Numbered from the stretch's first letter, positions 1 to 7,176 are shown. The stretch is 11,032 nt of DNA from Dehalococcoides sp. (GCA_030665795.1 DAOUZD010000007.1:1-11032); one strand, 5' to 3'. Notes: generated by a model from the sequence alone, not told the origin. Translations and numbers: made by a program.

Positions 1-82
1 TCCCTTCGTTCTTTAGCCACCTGACGATTTTGCCACTACGCATGGCTTCGTCAAGTTTTGGGAAAATTATGGCAACCGCCAT
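1..82 (-). CDS. Dihydrolipoamide acyltransferase (E2), N-terminal fragment
   Basis: Only the first 27 codons lie in the window; the gene runs off the left edge. The peptide starts MAVAIIFPKLDEAM and continues through SGKIVRW, which is the opening of a biotinyl/lipoyl domain (usual pattern: hydrophobic strand, MPKLG, xxMxxGxIxxWL, then EGD). In this family the E2 core takes the acyl group from E1 on a lipoyl-lysine and passes it to CoA. The lipoylated lysine would fall just outside the window. The start is ATG at 82, preceded by GGAGG about 8 bases upstream. It follows E1 beta on the same strand after a 50-base gap, the usual alpha-beta-E2 order of 2-oxoacid dehydrogenase operons. A fragment this short could also come from another lipoyl-domain protein, but the context makes E2 much the most likely. 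Confidence 0.82.
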   Translation of the reverse strand, partial: MAVAIIFPKLDEAMRSGKIVRWLKNEG

Positions 83-132
83 ATTGGTACCTCCATAAGT
101 CTTCTCTCATTTTGCCCTTGAAGCTTAGTCGT

Positions 133-1110
133 CTACTGACCCATTAATTCTAGAGCCGCCGCCTTAATATTATCCTCATTGGGGAGGATGTAATCCTCCA
201 TTTTGGGGTTAAAGGGGATCGGTGAATCAAGGGCGGCTACTCTCTTAATCGGCGCATCCAAATAGTCGAAAGCCTTCTCGGCAACGGTAGCGGCTATCTC
301 AGCACCAAAGCCTCCGGTTCGACAGGCCTCATAAACGACCATCACTTTGCCCGTCTTTTTCACCGAACTCAAGATTACATCTTCATCGAGAGGCTTCAGT
401 GTCCGTGGGTCGACGACCTCTAATTCTATCCCGTCCTTTTTCAGTTCCTCGGCAACGGTCAAGGCACGGACCACACATCGTGAGTAGGCAACAACGGTTA
501 TATCCTTACCTTGGCGCTTAATCTCTCCTTTTCCTAGCGGCACCAGGTATTCCTCCTCGGGAACCTCGCAGGCTTCACCGTACAGCTTCTTGTGTTCAAT
601 GAATATCACCGGATTATCTTCTCTTATGCTTGATTTAAGCAGGCCTTTGGCGTCATAGGCATTAGAAGGCATCACCACCAGCAGCCCTGGTATATGAGCA
701 TATATTGCCTCCAGAGACTGAGAGTGGTGAGGTCCGGCAGCTACTCCGCCACCACCCTGGGTTCTTATCACCAAGGGTACCTTTACCATACCACCAGTCA
801 TGTACCGGAGCTTGGCGATTTGATTAATAATTTGGTTAGCAGCAATGAACGAAAAGTCGATATACATAATCTCGGCTACGGGCCGCATCCCGACCAAGGC
901 TGCTCCGAGTGCGGCACCGGCGATGGAAGCTTCTGCCAAAGGTGTATTTTTGATTCTATCGTGACCGAACTCTTCCACCAGTCCTTGGGTTACTTTGTAG
1001 GAGCCGCCATATTCGGCGATTTCTTCTCCAATCAAAAAGACCTCAGGGTCACGTTTCATTTCTTCTCTAAGCGCTTCCCGTAACGCTTCTCTATAGGTTA
1101 ACTCTCGCAT
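133..1110 (-). CDS. pdhB: 2-oxoacid (pyruvate/acetoin) dehydrogenase E1 component, beta subunit
   Basis: A 325-residue protein, normal for the E1 beta subunit of the alpha2beta2 thiamine-diphosphate dehydrogenases. With E1 alpha it decarboxylates a 2-oxo acid and reductively acylates the lipoyl group of E2 in the cytoplasm. Seen in the sequence: the N-terminal LTYREAL segment and IGEE (28-30), the NTPLAEASIAG block with the conserved active-site Glu at about 60, GPHHSQSLEA (126-135) with the conserved His-Ser-Gln, HIPGLLVVMPS (139-149), and the C-terminal transketolase-like domain with VVDPRTLKPLDE (232-243) and SVKKTGKVMVVYEA. The start ATG follows an AAGGGGG ribosome site. It lies 14 bases downstream of the E1 alpha stop, so the two are surely co-transcribed. 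The DAKGLLKSSIREDNPVIF region also resembles AcoB of acetoin dehydrogenase, and branched-chain 2-oxoacid use cannot be excluded, so the symbol is a best guess. Confidence 0.93.
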   Translation of the reverse strand: MRELTYREALREALREEMKRDPEVFLIGEEIAEYGGSYKVTQGLVEEFGHDRIKNTPLAEASIAGAALGAALVGMRPVAEIMYIDFSFIAANQIINQIAKLRYMTGGMVKVPLVIRTQGGGGVAAGPHHSQSLEAIYAHIPGLLVVMPSNAYDAKGLLKSSIREDNPVIFIEHKKLYGEACEVPEEEYLVPLGKGEIKRQGKDITVVAYSRCVVRALTVAEELKKDGIELEVVDPRTLKPLDEDVILSSVKKTGKVMVVYEACRTGGFGAEIAATVAEKAFDYLDAPIKRVAALDSPIPFNPKMEDYILPNEDNIKAAALELMGQ

Positions 1111-1124
1111 TCTAACCCCCTTGC

Positions 1125-2096
1125 TTATCCTGCGGTGTAGTAAATATCCTCAAGAGCCTCTTCGACCTTGGGTTCGGGACTCTCAGTGGCAAATTTAACC
1201 GCCTCGTCAAGTTCCCGTATTGTGGCATTATGAATCTCTTCAATCTCTGCTTCGGTAGCTATTTTGTTCTGCAGTAGCTGGTTGCGGAGCCGGTCAATCG
1301 GATCCTTTTTCTTCCACTCCTCAATTTCCTCTTTGGTTCGGTAGCTAGTCCCGGGGTCGCCCATATGATGTCCATAGGGCCTATAGGTGATGCCAACGAT
1401 AAAAATGGGTCCCCCCCCTTTCCTGGTACTCTCGACGGCTTCTCTGGCTACCTCAGCGACGGCGATAGCATCATTGCCGTCCACAGTTATTCCGGGAATC
1501 CCATAGGCTTTAGCTCGGTCAGACAGGTCGCTCAGCCTGGTATAGTCTCTGGCGGGAGTACTTTGTTGGTACTGATTGTTCTGACAGACAAAGAGCACTG
1601 GTAAATTCCAGACTGCGGCTAAACCAGTGCCCTCATGAAAAGCGCCAGAGTTGGTAGCACCGTCACCAAAGAAAGCAACCACCACCCTGTCTAGATTTTT
1701 CATCTTGCAGCCCAGGCCGACACCAGCGGCTATCGGTATGCCGTCGCCTACAATCCCGGTGGCCCCAAGAATATTACGGTCGACAGCGGCGATATGCATT
1801 GAGCCACCCTTGCCTTTACAGTACCCGGTTTCTTTGGCAAAGAGCTCAGCCATCATCCTGTCGAGCCTGGCTCCCTTGGCGATGATGTCACCGTGCCCGC
1901 GGTGGGTTGAAATAATATAATCGTCCTCTCGGAGAAAGGCACAAACGGCGGCCGGAATGGCCTCTTGACCGATGGAAGGATGGATGAAACCAGGTAAGCC
2001 CTTACGGTACTCCGCCATTGCCCTCTCCTCAAAAAACCGAATTCTCACCATTGTAGTATAGATTTCTTTAAGTTTCGCCTTGTCTATTTCCGCCAT
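1125..2096 (-). CDS. pdhA: 2-oxoacid (pyruvate/acetoin) dehydrogenase E1 component, alpha subunit
   Basis: A 323-residue thiamine-diphosphate-binding subunit of normal family length. It carries the ThDP motif GDG (144-146) followed after 26 residues by NN (173-174), which binds Mg2+ and the cofactor diphosphate. Other family marks are HRGHGD (65-70), GKGGSMH (95-101), GATGIVGDGIPIAAG (111-125) and the phosphorylation-loop region YRPYGHHMGDP (238-248). In that loop the first position after GH is His; many relatives have Ser. The ATG at 2096 has an AAAGGAG site about 8 bases upstream. It is the first gene of a minus-strand operon continuing into E1 beta and E2. A candidate promoter lies at 2142-2170. 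It probably makes acetyl-CoA from pyruvate, though acetoin or branched 2-oxo acids are possible substrates. Confidence 0.94.
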   Translation of the reverse strand: MAEIDKAKLKEIYTTMVRIRFFEERAMAEYRKGLPGFIHPSIGQEAIPAAVCAFLREDDYIISTHRGHGDIIAKGARLDRMMAELFAKETGYCKGKGGSMHIAAVDRNILGATGIVGDGIPIAAGVGLGCKMKNLDRVVVAFFGDGATNSGAFHEGTGLAAVWNLPVLFVCQNNQYQQSTPARDYTRLSDLSDRAKAYGIPGITVDGNDAIAVAEVAREAVESTRKGGGPIFIVGITYRPYGHHMGDPGTSYRTKEEIEEWKKKDPIDRLRNQLLQNKIATEAEIEEIHNATIRELDEAVKFATESPEPKVEEALEDIYYTAG

Positions 2097-2141
2097 AGCT
2101 TCTCTCCTTTCTCATCCCAATGTTCATCAATTTCCAGCGTT

Positions 2142-2170
2142 AGACTACCACACCGTTGCTTATTGGTCAA
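2142..2170 (-). promoter_or_regulatory. Candidate sigma70-type promoter for the E1/E2 operon
   Basis: On the minus strand TTGACC (2170-2165, five of six to consensus) is followed after 17 bases by TAGTCT (2147-2142, only three of six). It lies 46 bases upstream of the E1 alpha start. The -35 box is good and the -10 box is weak, so this is a modest prediction. Confidence 0.35.
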
Positions 2171-2260
2171 GGTTCAAACCGTCCATTTCCTCAGACTTTT
2201 TGAGAGGAACATGGTGTAATGCAATCGGATTGTTGGTGATTAAGCGTTGTCTTTAGGCTC

Positions 2261-2289
2261 TTGCGGAGTGTTCCTTCGGGGAGTATAAT
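2261..2289 (+). promoter_or_regulatory. Candidate promoter for the enolase-superfamily gene
   Basis: A perfect TATAAT -10 box at 2284-2289 lies 17 bases after TTGCGG (2261-2266, three of six to TTGACA). Transcription would begin near 2296 and give a leader of about 43 bases before the ATG at 2339. This also argues against translation beginning at the in-frame TTG at 2261, which would sit inside the promoter. Confidence 0.5.
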
Positions 2290-2325
2290 CCTTCTAGCCC
2301 ATTTTAGGAACAAGTTTAGCATTTT

Positions 2326-2332
2326 AGGAGGT
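2326..2332 (+). promoter_or_regulatory. Ribosome binding site fixing the start at 2339
   Basis: AGGAGGT at 2326-2332 is a full Shine-Dalgarno match six bases before the ATG at 2339. The longer in-frame opening from 2261 would add 26 residues with no family similarity, so the ATG is the better start. Confidence 0.85.
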
Positions 2333-2338
2333 GTATTG

Positions 2339-3493
2339 ATGAAAATTACTGACCTGCGTGTCTTCCAGACTCAAGGCGGACACGCCAACTGGACCTTTGT
2401 CAAGTTATATACCGATAGTGGCCTTACCGGTGTGGGAGAAGCCAGCCTGGAACGTAATGATATAGTGGTGGTCAAAGCGCTGGAATCGTTGAAAGATTTT
2501 CTGGTCGGCAAGGACCCTTTTCAGATTGAATACATATGGAATGCTCTCTACAAACAGACATTCAAGTATGGGCAGCTTATCATTCTTACTGCCTTGAGTG
2601 GTGTGGAGCAGGCATTGTGGGATATCAAGGGAAAGGCACTGGGGGTGCCCGTCTATGAACTCTTGGGTGGTAAACTGCGGGATAGGGTGAGAGCCTATGC
2701 CAATGCCTGGGCTTTCCAAGAAGTGGTTACCGAAATGACCGAGAAAGATACTCCGGAATCTTTGGCCAAGAATGCCCTCAAGATGGTTGACAAGGGCTTT
2801 ACTGCCATGAAGTGGGACCCCTTCCGTCATGGTGGCCAGGTCATCCCTAAATCTGAGGAGGAGTTTGCCATCGCCTGCGTCAAAGCGGTGCGAGAGGCCG
2901 TGGGGCCTTCAATAGATTTACTCATTGAATGCCATGGCCGCTTCAACATGATAAGCGCTATTCGCATGGCGCAAAAACTGGAGCCTTTTGACCCCTTTTT
3001 CTACGAGGAGCCCATCCCGCCCGATAATATTGACGCCTTGGCGGCGTTGCAGGCAGCGATTAACTTGCCCATAGCCACCGGAGAACGCCTTTACACCCGC
3101 TGGGAGTTTCGTCCCCTTCTGGAGAAGCAGGCAGCGCGCATTATCCAGCCTGACATTTGCAATGTGGGAGGTATCTGGGAGCTGAAAAAGATTGCCGCCA
3201 TGGCCGAAGCCTACTACGTTGCCGTCCAGCCCCACAACTCCAATGGTCCAGTGCAAACGGTAGCCAGCCTGCATCTAGATGCCAGTATTCCCAATTTTGT
3301 CTTTCAGGAGTTCTTCTATCCCTACCTCGACCAGTACAACGAAATTCTTACCGAGCCCATTAAGTACCAGGATGGCTATCTGGAGATTCCCACCGGCCCC
3401 GGTCTCGGCACGGACATTAGAGAGGAAGTTATCCGTAAGCGACCTCCCGTACCCCAACCATACATGGCTACTTGGATTGGTTCCTACTGGTAA
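2339..3493 (+). CDS. Enolase-superfamily (mandelate racemase/muconate lactonizing) dehydratase, D-galactonate dehydratase-like
   Basis: A 384-residue protein with the two-part architecture of the enolase superfamily: an N-terminal capping domain (about 1-115, with ALSGVEQALWDIKGKALGVPV at 85-105) and a TIM-barrel domain. The residues line up with E. coli galactonate dehydratase DgoD. Metal ligands would be E197 (ECHGRF), E223 (YEEP) and E249 (GER). H199 matches the DgoD His two places after its first ligand, and D272 (QPD) with H299 (QPHN) would form the Asp-His dyad. Spacings of 23 and 50 residues after the third ligand equal those in DgoD. The first ligand is Glu where DgoD has Asp. These enzymes abstract a proton alpha to a carboxylate and usually dehydrate an acid sugar to a 2-keto-3-deoxy acid; the substrate here is unknown. 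It leads a plus-strand operon with the next ORF 19 bases on. Confidence 0.9.
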   Translation: MKITDLRVFQTQGGHANWTFVKLYTDSGLTGVGEASLERNDIVVVKALESLKDFLVGKDPFQIEYIWNALYKQTFKYGQLIILTALSGVEQALWDIKGKALGVPVYELLGGKLRDRVRAYANAWAFQEVVTEMTEKDTPESLAKNALKMVDKGFTAMKWDPFRHGGQVIPKSEEEFAIACVKAVREAVGPSIDLLIECHGRFNMISAIRMAQKLEPFDPFFYEEPIPPDNIDALAALQAAINLPIATGERLYTRWEFRPLLEKQAARIIQPDICNVGGIWELKKIAAMAEAYYVAVQPHNSNGPVQTVASLHLDASIPNFVFQEFFYPYLDQYNEILTEPIKYQDGYLEIPTGPGLGTDIREEVIRKRPPVPQPYMATWIGSYW

Positions 3494-3512
3494 TGTGAGA
3501 AGGGATAGCGCT

Positions 3513-4055
3513 ATGTTGCCTTCCAAAAATAACCAGTGGGATAAGTCAGCAGAAGTAGTCATCATCGGGTATGGGCTAGCCGGAGCCGTAGCGGCAATAA
3601 CTGCCCATCCTGGCCAGAGCGAAGGGGCCGCCATGGAATGCATTCGAGTACTGGACAAAGCTGGGGCTGACCTTAGTCGCACCATTATGGGCCACGTTGA
3701 CCGTGCCGTCAGAGAGCCTGGCAACCGCCTTGAACTGGCTAAAACCGGTTGCTGCATCGAGTATGACTTGTTTGGCCGGGAGGGTTACTATCCCACTCGT
3801 CTTCGAGTCGTGGATATTCCCAATGATGCCCAGCGGATTAACGAACTGAAGGACCTTGCCGACAAAGGGTACCAAAATCAGCTTCTCATCTCGCACGATA
3901 ACTGGACCAAAAGCTCGCTCTGTCGCTATGGCGGCTGGGGTTATGGGCATATCCTGCGCGATGCCGTGCCAGTGATGAAGATAAAAGGTCTCTCCAAAGA
4001 GCTAATCGACGCCATGCTGCTAGAAAATCCTAAACGGTTGCTGACCTTTGTCTAA
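3513..4055 (+). CDS. Chimeric ORF: FAD-binding N-terminus joined to C-terminal part of a phosphotriesterase-family protein (probable deletion remnant)
   Basis: The 180-residue ORF starts at ATG 3513, after AGAAGGGAT. Residues about 13-32 read as the Rossmann start of a fumarate-reductase/succinate-dehydrogenase-type flavoprotein, with G19-x-G21-x-x-G24 in VVIIGYGLAGAVAAITAH. From about residue 32 the sequence switches to the second half of a phosphotriesterase-family amidohydrolase: HPGQSEGA (32-39), AGADLSRTIMGHVDR (50-64), LAKTGCCIEYDLFG (75-88), LLISHDNWTK (124-133), YGGWGYGHIL (139-148) and the terminal ENPKRLLTF. H32, H61 and D129 fit the later metal-site residues of that family. The N-terminal HxH pair and the bridging lysine are absent, as is almost all of the flavoprotein. 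Neither activity can be expected. The simplest reading is an internal deletion that fused two neighbouring genes; an assembly error is the alternative. It overlaps no other gene and ends before a hairpin. Confidence 0.75.
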   Translation: MLPSKNNQWDKSAEVVIIGYGLAGAVAAITAHPGQSEGAAMECIRVLDKAGADLSRTIMGHVDRAVREPGNRLELAKTGCCIEYDLFGREGYYPTRLRVVDIPNDAQRINELKDLADKGYQNQLLISHDNWTKSSLCRYGGWGYGHILRDAVPVMKIKGLSKELIDAMLLENPKRLLTFV

Positions 4056-4061
4056 ATAACA

Positions 4062-4110
4062 AAATCAGGATGCCGATTAAACCTAACGTCCTGACACCCT
4101 GATTTCTTTT
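4062..4110 (+). terminator. Probable terminator between convergent genes
   Basis: AAATCAGG (4062-4069) and CCTGATTT (4098-4105) form a perfect 8-bp stem, followed by CTTTT. An alternative inner pairing is TCAGGA (4065-4070) with TCCTGA (4089-4094). The loop is long (28 bases), so the structure is weaker than a classical hairpin. It lies just after the plus-strand stop at 4055 and before the convergent larA-family stop at 4130, and could act in both directions. Confidence 0.5.
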
Positions 4111-4129
4111 AAGTATTCCTTATAACGGG

Positions 4130-5407
4130 TCAGCCAAGTGCTGAAGTGTGGCCTCGGGGAAGTCCACTGCGCGGGAAGTATTGCAGTGTACCATCAGTGA
4201 TAACGACTGCCTTTGCCTTATCGCCGTAACTCTTTTTCAGCATGGCTAAAATCTCGGCCCAGCTATTGAGGATAATGATTTTGTCTATCGGGCCTACCCA
4301 GTCGAGCCCAGCTTTATCAAGATAGGGGCCGAGCGCGAACATTCTCTTGACTCTAGGCGGTAATTCTGTCTGTGCCCCCCACAGTCGGCCACCCATCTTC
4401 TTGCCAAAACTGCGTACTAAATAATGGCAAATTTGGCCCTCAGGGATATTGCCAATAATTATTAGGTCGCCACCGGCTTCCTTAAGCATCTTACTACCTA
4501 GGGTAACCACCAGCGAGGCCTCGTTTGCCTTAGCGTAGGCATTAGCCACGACGATGTCGGCTTCGTCTGGCGCCTCGGTAGCGTAGACTTTTCGTCCCAT
4601 TTTGACCCCTTCTCGATGGGCCTCGACCAAGTCACCGACAAACAGCCCAATGGTCTCCCGGCGCATATTCACCACAGCGTTCACCGAGACATCAAGGCCG
4701 GCCATTCTGGCTACTTCCTCTATATCCAGCCGCATCGTATTGTCGTCCACCCTGCCCCAGCTGTCAAGCACTATGCTACCAGACTCTGAGATTTGACATT
4801 GCTCACGGTGGTTGACTGTGGTGGTATCGATGTGGGCAACGCCGGGAAGTATCATCTTACCCCCGCCGCCAAAACCGGATGTGGGATGAGGCACTATCTC
4901 TCCTATAGAAATCTTCAAATCGCAGGCCATAAATTCACTATTTATCAAGACCGGCGTTCCGCGAGATGTTTTACCCAAGTGAGTGCAATTCTCATATGGG
5001 TTATGATTAAAGACCAGGAATTTCTGTGGTATCTCGGGGCCTAGTTTCTTCTGGAAGTCCATAAGCTTCATGGCTCCGTGGAGTCCAAGGGCGGCAATAA
5101 ATCTGATGTTCTCATCCTTAATGCCACCCTCCCTTAGCTCTTCTAGCACGTAGGGCACTAATTCATCTATCTTAGTCGAACGAGTGAGGTCATCAAAGAT
5201 GATGACGACTTCCTTTTTGTTACGAGCTAACTCGGCAATTCGTGGCGTACCAATAGGGTTAAGAAACGCCTCTCGTATTCCTTTGTCACTGAGTTTAGGC
5301 GCATCCTGACCCGCCATTTGGGGGACAATCACTTCCCAAGAGTCGGGGAAGTCAAGCTCTAACTCGGTATCACCATACCAGGGAAATTGTGGCACCTTAA
5401 CAATCAT
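4130..5407 (-). CDS. larA: LarA-family nickel-pincer-dependent 2-hydroxyacid racemase/epimerase
   Basis: A 425-residue protein of the LarA (DUF2088) family, the usual length. Seen: DDLTRSTK (72-79), ALGLHGAMK (106-114), ISIGEIVPHPTSGFGGGGK (166-184), ILPGV (186-190) and TTTVNHREQ (195-203). H110, H174, K184 and H200 correspond to Lactobacillus plantarum LarA H108, H174, K184 and H200: two catalytic bases, the lysine that tethers the nickel-pincer nucleotide, and the nickel-binding histidine. In the family these enzymes invert the alpha carbon of lactate or other 2-hydroxy acids by hydride transfer. The cofactor-making genes larB, larC and larE are not in this window, so they would have to be elsewhere. 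The ATG at 5407 follows AGGAGGT. It lies 120 bases after the UxaA-like gene on the same strand and probably has its own promoter. The substrate may not be lactate. Confidence 0.87.
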   Translation of the reverse strand: MIVKVPQFPWYGDTELELDFPDSWEVIVPQMAGQDAPKLSDKGIREAFLNPIGTPRIAELARNKKEVVIIFDDLTRSTKIDELVPYVLEELREGGIKDENIRFIAALGLHGAMKLMDFQKKLGPEIPQKFLVFNHNPYENCTHLGKTSRGTPVLINSEFMACDLKISIGEIVPHPTSGFGGGGKMILPGVAHIDTTTVNHREQCQISESGSIVLDSWGRVDDNTMRLDIEEVARMAGLDVSVNAVVNMRRETIGLFVGDLVEAHREGVKMGRKVYATEAPDEADIVVANAYAKANEASLVVTLGSKMLKEAGGDLIIIGNIPEGQICHYLVRSFGKKMGGRLWGAQTELPPRVKRMFALGPYLDKAGLDWVGPIDKIIILNSWAEILAMLKKSYGDKAKAVVITDGTLQYFPRSGLPRGHTSALG

Positions 5408-5455
5408 GAAATTACCTCCTGACTATTTATCAGCATGCCATCGGCATTAGCTTAT

Positions 5456-5483
5456 TTTCTAGCAAAGTCCTTTACTTTGTCAA
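5456..5483 (-). promoter_or_regulatory. Candidate larA promoter with palindromic operator in the spacer
   Basis: On the minus strand a perfect TTGACA (5483-5478) is followed after 16 bases by TAGAAA (5461-5456, four of six). The spacer carries the perfect inverted repeat CAAAGT-N5-ACTTTG (5463-5479), overlapping the -35 box by two bases. A regulator bound there would block polymerase, so the larA-family gene is probably controlled separately from the upstream uxaA-like pair. Confidence 0.5.
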
Positions 5484-5527
5484 GGAAACTTGGGCGCTTA
5501 AAGTTTATCCTTTATCTCTGTGCAAAG

Positions 5528-6727
5528 CTACAGGATAGGTCCGGTGGTATACATTACTATCGGCTCCCGGTAACCAGAACGCATCTCTCGCTTGGTCAAC
5601 TTACCAGAGGCGACGGCGATAATTTCCTCAAAGAGTCGGTCAGCCACCTCGTCAACGGATTCTGTGCCCTCAACTATGGCGTCAGCGTAGATATCAAAGA
5701 ATTCCTTTTCTTGGCTATCTCGCGGCTTACTTTGGTTACTGACCACCGATATCTGTGGTAGTATCGGAATTTCTCCGGTCCAGCCGGGTGGGCAGCGGAA
5801 GCTGGAGGAGATCCCACCGCCGACATTGTAAATATGGATATGGATTCCCGCAGCGGCTTCTCCGGAAATTAATTCGCTGGTCATGGCAGAGCCATCCATG
5901 AAGAATAACCCTTTCCCTGGCGGTTTTTCCGCATACTCCAGTACGCCCTGCAAGGGAGCGGTACCTGTTTTGGCTAGGGAGCCGAGAGATTTTTCCTCAA
6001 TGGTGGTTAAGCCTTCGGCAATATTGCCGCGAGTTGGTTGCGAACCTCTGATATCCCCTCCACAAGCCTTAATCCTTGCCTCCATTCGTTCTACGGCTTC
6101 TTCGAGCCGCTTCGCTACTTCCTTGTTGACCGCTCTCTTGGCCAGAAGATGGGTCGCCCCGATGACCTCAGTTGTTTCCGAGAAGATGGCAGTGCCTCCT
6201 TCGGCGATGAGTCGGTCAAGGACTCGTCCGGTCACCGAATTACCGGCGATGCCGGAGATGGCGCTGGAGCCGCCGCACTTCACCCCGAGGGTGAGGTGGC
6301 TCAAGGGAAAAGGCTTTCGCTGCATTGCGGAGACTTCTGCAACCATGCTGTGGGCCATCGCCAATCCTCTATCCATTAGGTCCGAAAAGCTCTTGCTTTC
6401 TTGGATGGTTAAGACTTCGACTGGTTTTTTAAATTTGGCTATTTCCTCACCAATTTGGGTGGGGGGTGGATTCTCACAGCCAATACCAATCAGGATGACG
6501 ACGGCAACATTAGGATTGCTGCCTATCCCAGCTAGGGTTAGTAAAGCCCGTTCATTGTCTTCTTTGAGACGGGGACAGGGATAGGTATGCAGGATGGGTA
6601 CGGCACCCTTGACGGCATCGGCGATGGTAGCGGTCATCTCGTTGGCACACCTACCACTTGAAATCACCGCTACATGGTTACGCACTCCTATTGAACCATC
6701 GGGTCTCTCGTAGCCTAGAAATTCCAT
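5528..6727 (-). CDS. UxaA-family hydro-lyase/lyase, large subunit (altronate dehydratase or sulfolactate sulfo-lyase type)
   Basis: A 399-residue protein of the UxaA / galactarate dehydratase C-terminal family. It begins with GYERPDGSIGVRN (5-17), the signature opening. It also has HTYPCPR (47-53), GIGCE (81-85), GVKCGGSSAISG (148-159), SETTEVIGA (183-191) and GNIAEGLTTIEEKSLG (234-249). These enzymes remove water, or in SuyB sulfite, from a 2,3-substituted acid and give a 2-oxo acid, usually with iron or another divalent metal. The catalytic SAF domain is supplied by a separate small subunit here, as in SuyAB and in split altronate dehydratases. The motif usually written KCGGSD reads KCGGSS, and the stretch near 308-330 differs from typical UxaA. 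Its ATG overlaps the small-subunit TAA by one base (TAATG), so translation is coupled. The substrate is not determinable from the sequence alone. Confidence 0.88.
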   Translation of the reverse strand: MEFLGYERPDGSIGVRNHVAVISSGRCANEMTATIADAVKGAVPILHTYPCPRLKEDNERALLTLAGIGSNPNVAVVILIGIGCENPPPTQIGEEIAKFKKPVEVLTIQESKSFSDLMDRGLAMAHSMVAEVSAMQRKPFPLSHLTLGVKCGGSSAISGIAGNSVTGRVLDRLIAEGGTAIFSETTEVIGATHLLAKRAVNKEVAKRLEEAVERMEARIKACGGDIRGSQPTRGNIAEGLTTIEEKSLGSLAKTGTAPLQGVLEYAEKPPGKGLFFMDGSAMTSELISGEAAAGIHIHIYNVGGGISSSFRCPPGWTGEIPILPQISVVSNQSKPRDSQEKEFFDIYADAIVEGTESVDEVADRLFEEIIAVASGKLTKREMRSGYREPIVMYTTGPIL

Positions 6728-7023
6728 TACTTTACCTCCTTCGTGGAAGGAAAGAGAGCACTATCCACGTTGTGGACATGGACATAATCCCCCTTATTTA
6801 TTGGCTGGGTGGCCAAGCCAAAAACCTCCCCGTATTTCAAAACTTTATCTCCCTGGTCAATACGGGCTAAAGCCAGTTTGTGTCCGAAGGGTACTGCTTG
6901 TCGGGCGGTTATCTCTCCTACTGGACCTGATTTTGAGACTAGGCTCACCTTGTCTCCGGCCTTAATTTCCTCGAGGGTAGTGGCGGTATTATCTTTGGGG
7001 TTTATCCTCATCGCTCTTTTCAT
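6727..7023 (-). CDS. SAF-domain small subunit of UxaA-family (altronate dehydratase / SuyA-like) enzyme
   Basis: A 98-residue SAF-domain protein matching the N-terminal domain of altronate dehydratase and the small subunit SuyA of sulfolactate sulfo-lyase. Family marks: MRINPKDNTAT (5-15), VPFGHKLALARI (44-55), KYGEVFGLAT (63-72) and the closing VHVHN (81-85). The domain contributes the substrate-binding His-Lys region (GHK at 47-49) to the complex with the large subunit that follows with a one-base overlap. I chose ATG at 7023 because AAGGAGG lies upstream with a spacing of about 10 bases and the family similarity begins right after it. The open frame extends 31 codons further without similarity. 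It is the first gene of the minus-strand pair, divergent from the D-2-hydroxyacid dehydrogenase. No convincing promoter was found for it in 7024-7170. Confidence 0.86.
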   Translation of the reverse strand: MKRAMRINPKDNTATTLEEIKAGDKVSLVSKSGPVGEITARQAVPFGHKLALARIDQGDKVLKYGEVFGLATQPINKGDYVHVHNVDSALFPSTKEVK

Positions 7024-7176
7024 TGCTTTCTTGCCTCCTTTGATTCTATAGCTCAAGCATCCCTTTTCTCGGTTATCAATTAGAGTAAGTTTAGCAAAAA
7101 TAAATATCGCCCACAAGGGAGGGGAACCAAGACTTCTGCCCCCGCGTTGAATCTTAGGCTATCTATCCTCATTATA

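Noticed and set aside
694..1083. Plus-strand open frame opposite E1 beta (129 codons)
   Set aside because: It lies wholly inside the well-supported E1 beta gene, has no ribosome site and shows no family motif.
3279..3512. Upstream extension of the chimeric ORF into the dehydratase gene
   Set aside because: It overlaps the dehydratase in another frame; ATG 3513 has a ribosome-like site and the FAD motif begins after it.
3275..3757. Minus-strand open frame across the end of the dehydratase gene and the chimeric ORF
   Set aside because: Antisense shadow of two better-supported plus-strand frames, with no recognisable domain.
5883..6584. Long plus-strand open frame opposite the UxaA-like gene (233 codons)
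   Set aside because: Antisense to a gene with clear family motifs; its sequence is low-complexity-like and matches nothing I know.
7024..7170. Promoter for the SAF/UxaA-like pair (for example TTGTGG, 17 bases, TAAACT on the minus strand)
   Set aside because: Only three and four of six bases match the two boxes; too weak to list as a feature.
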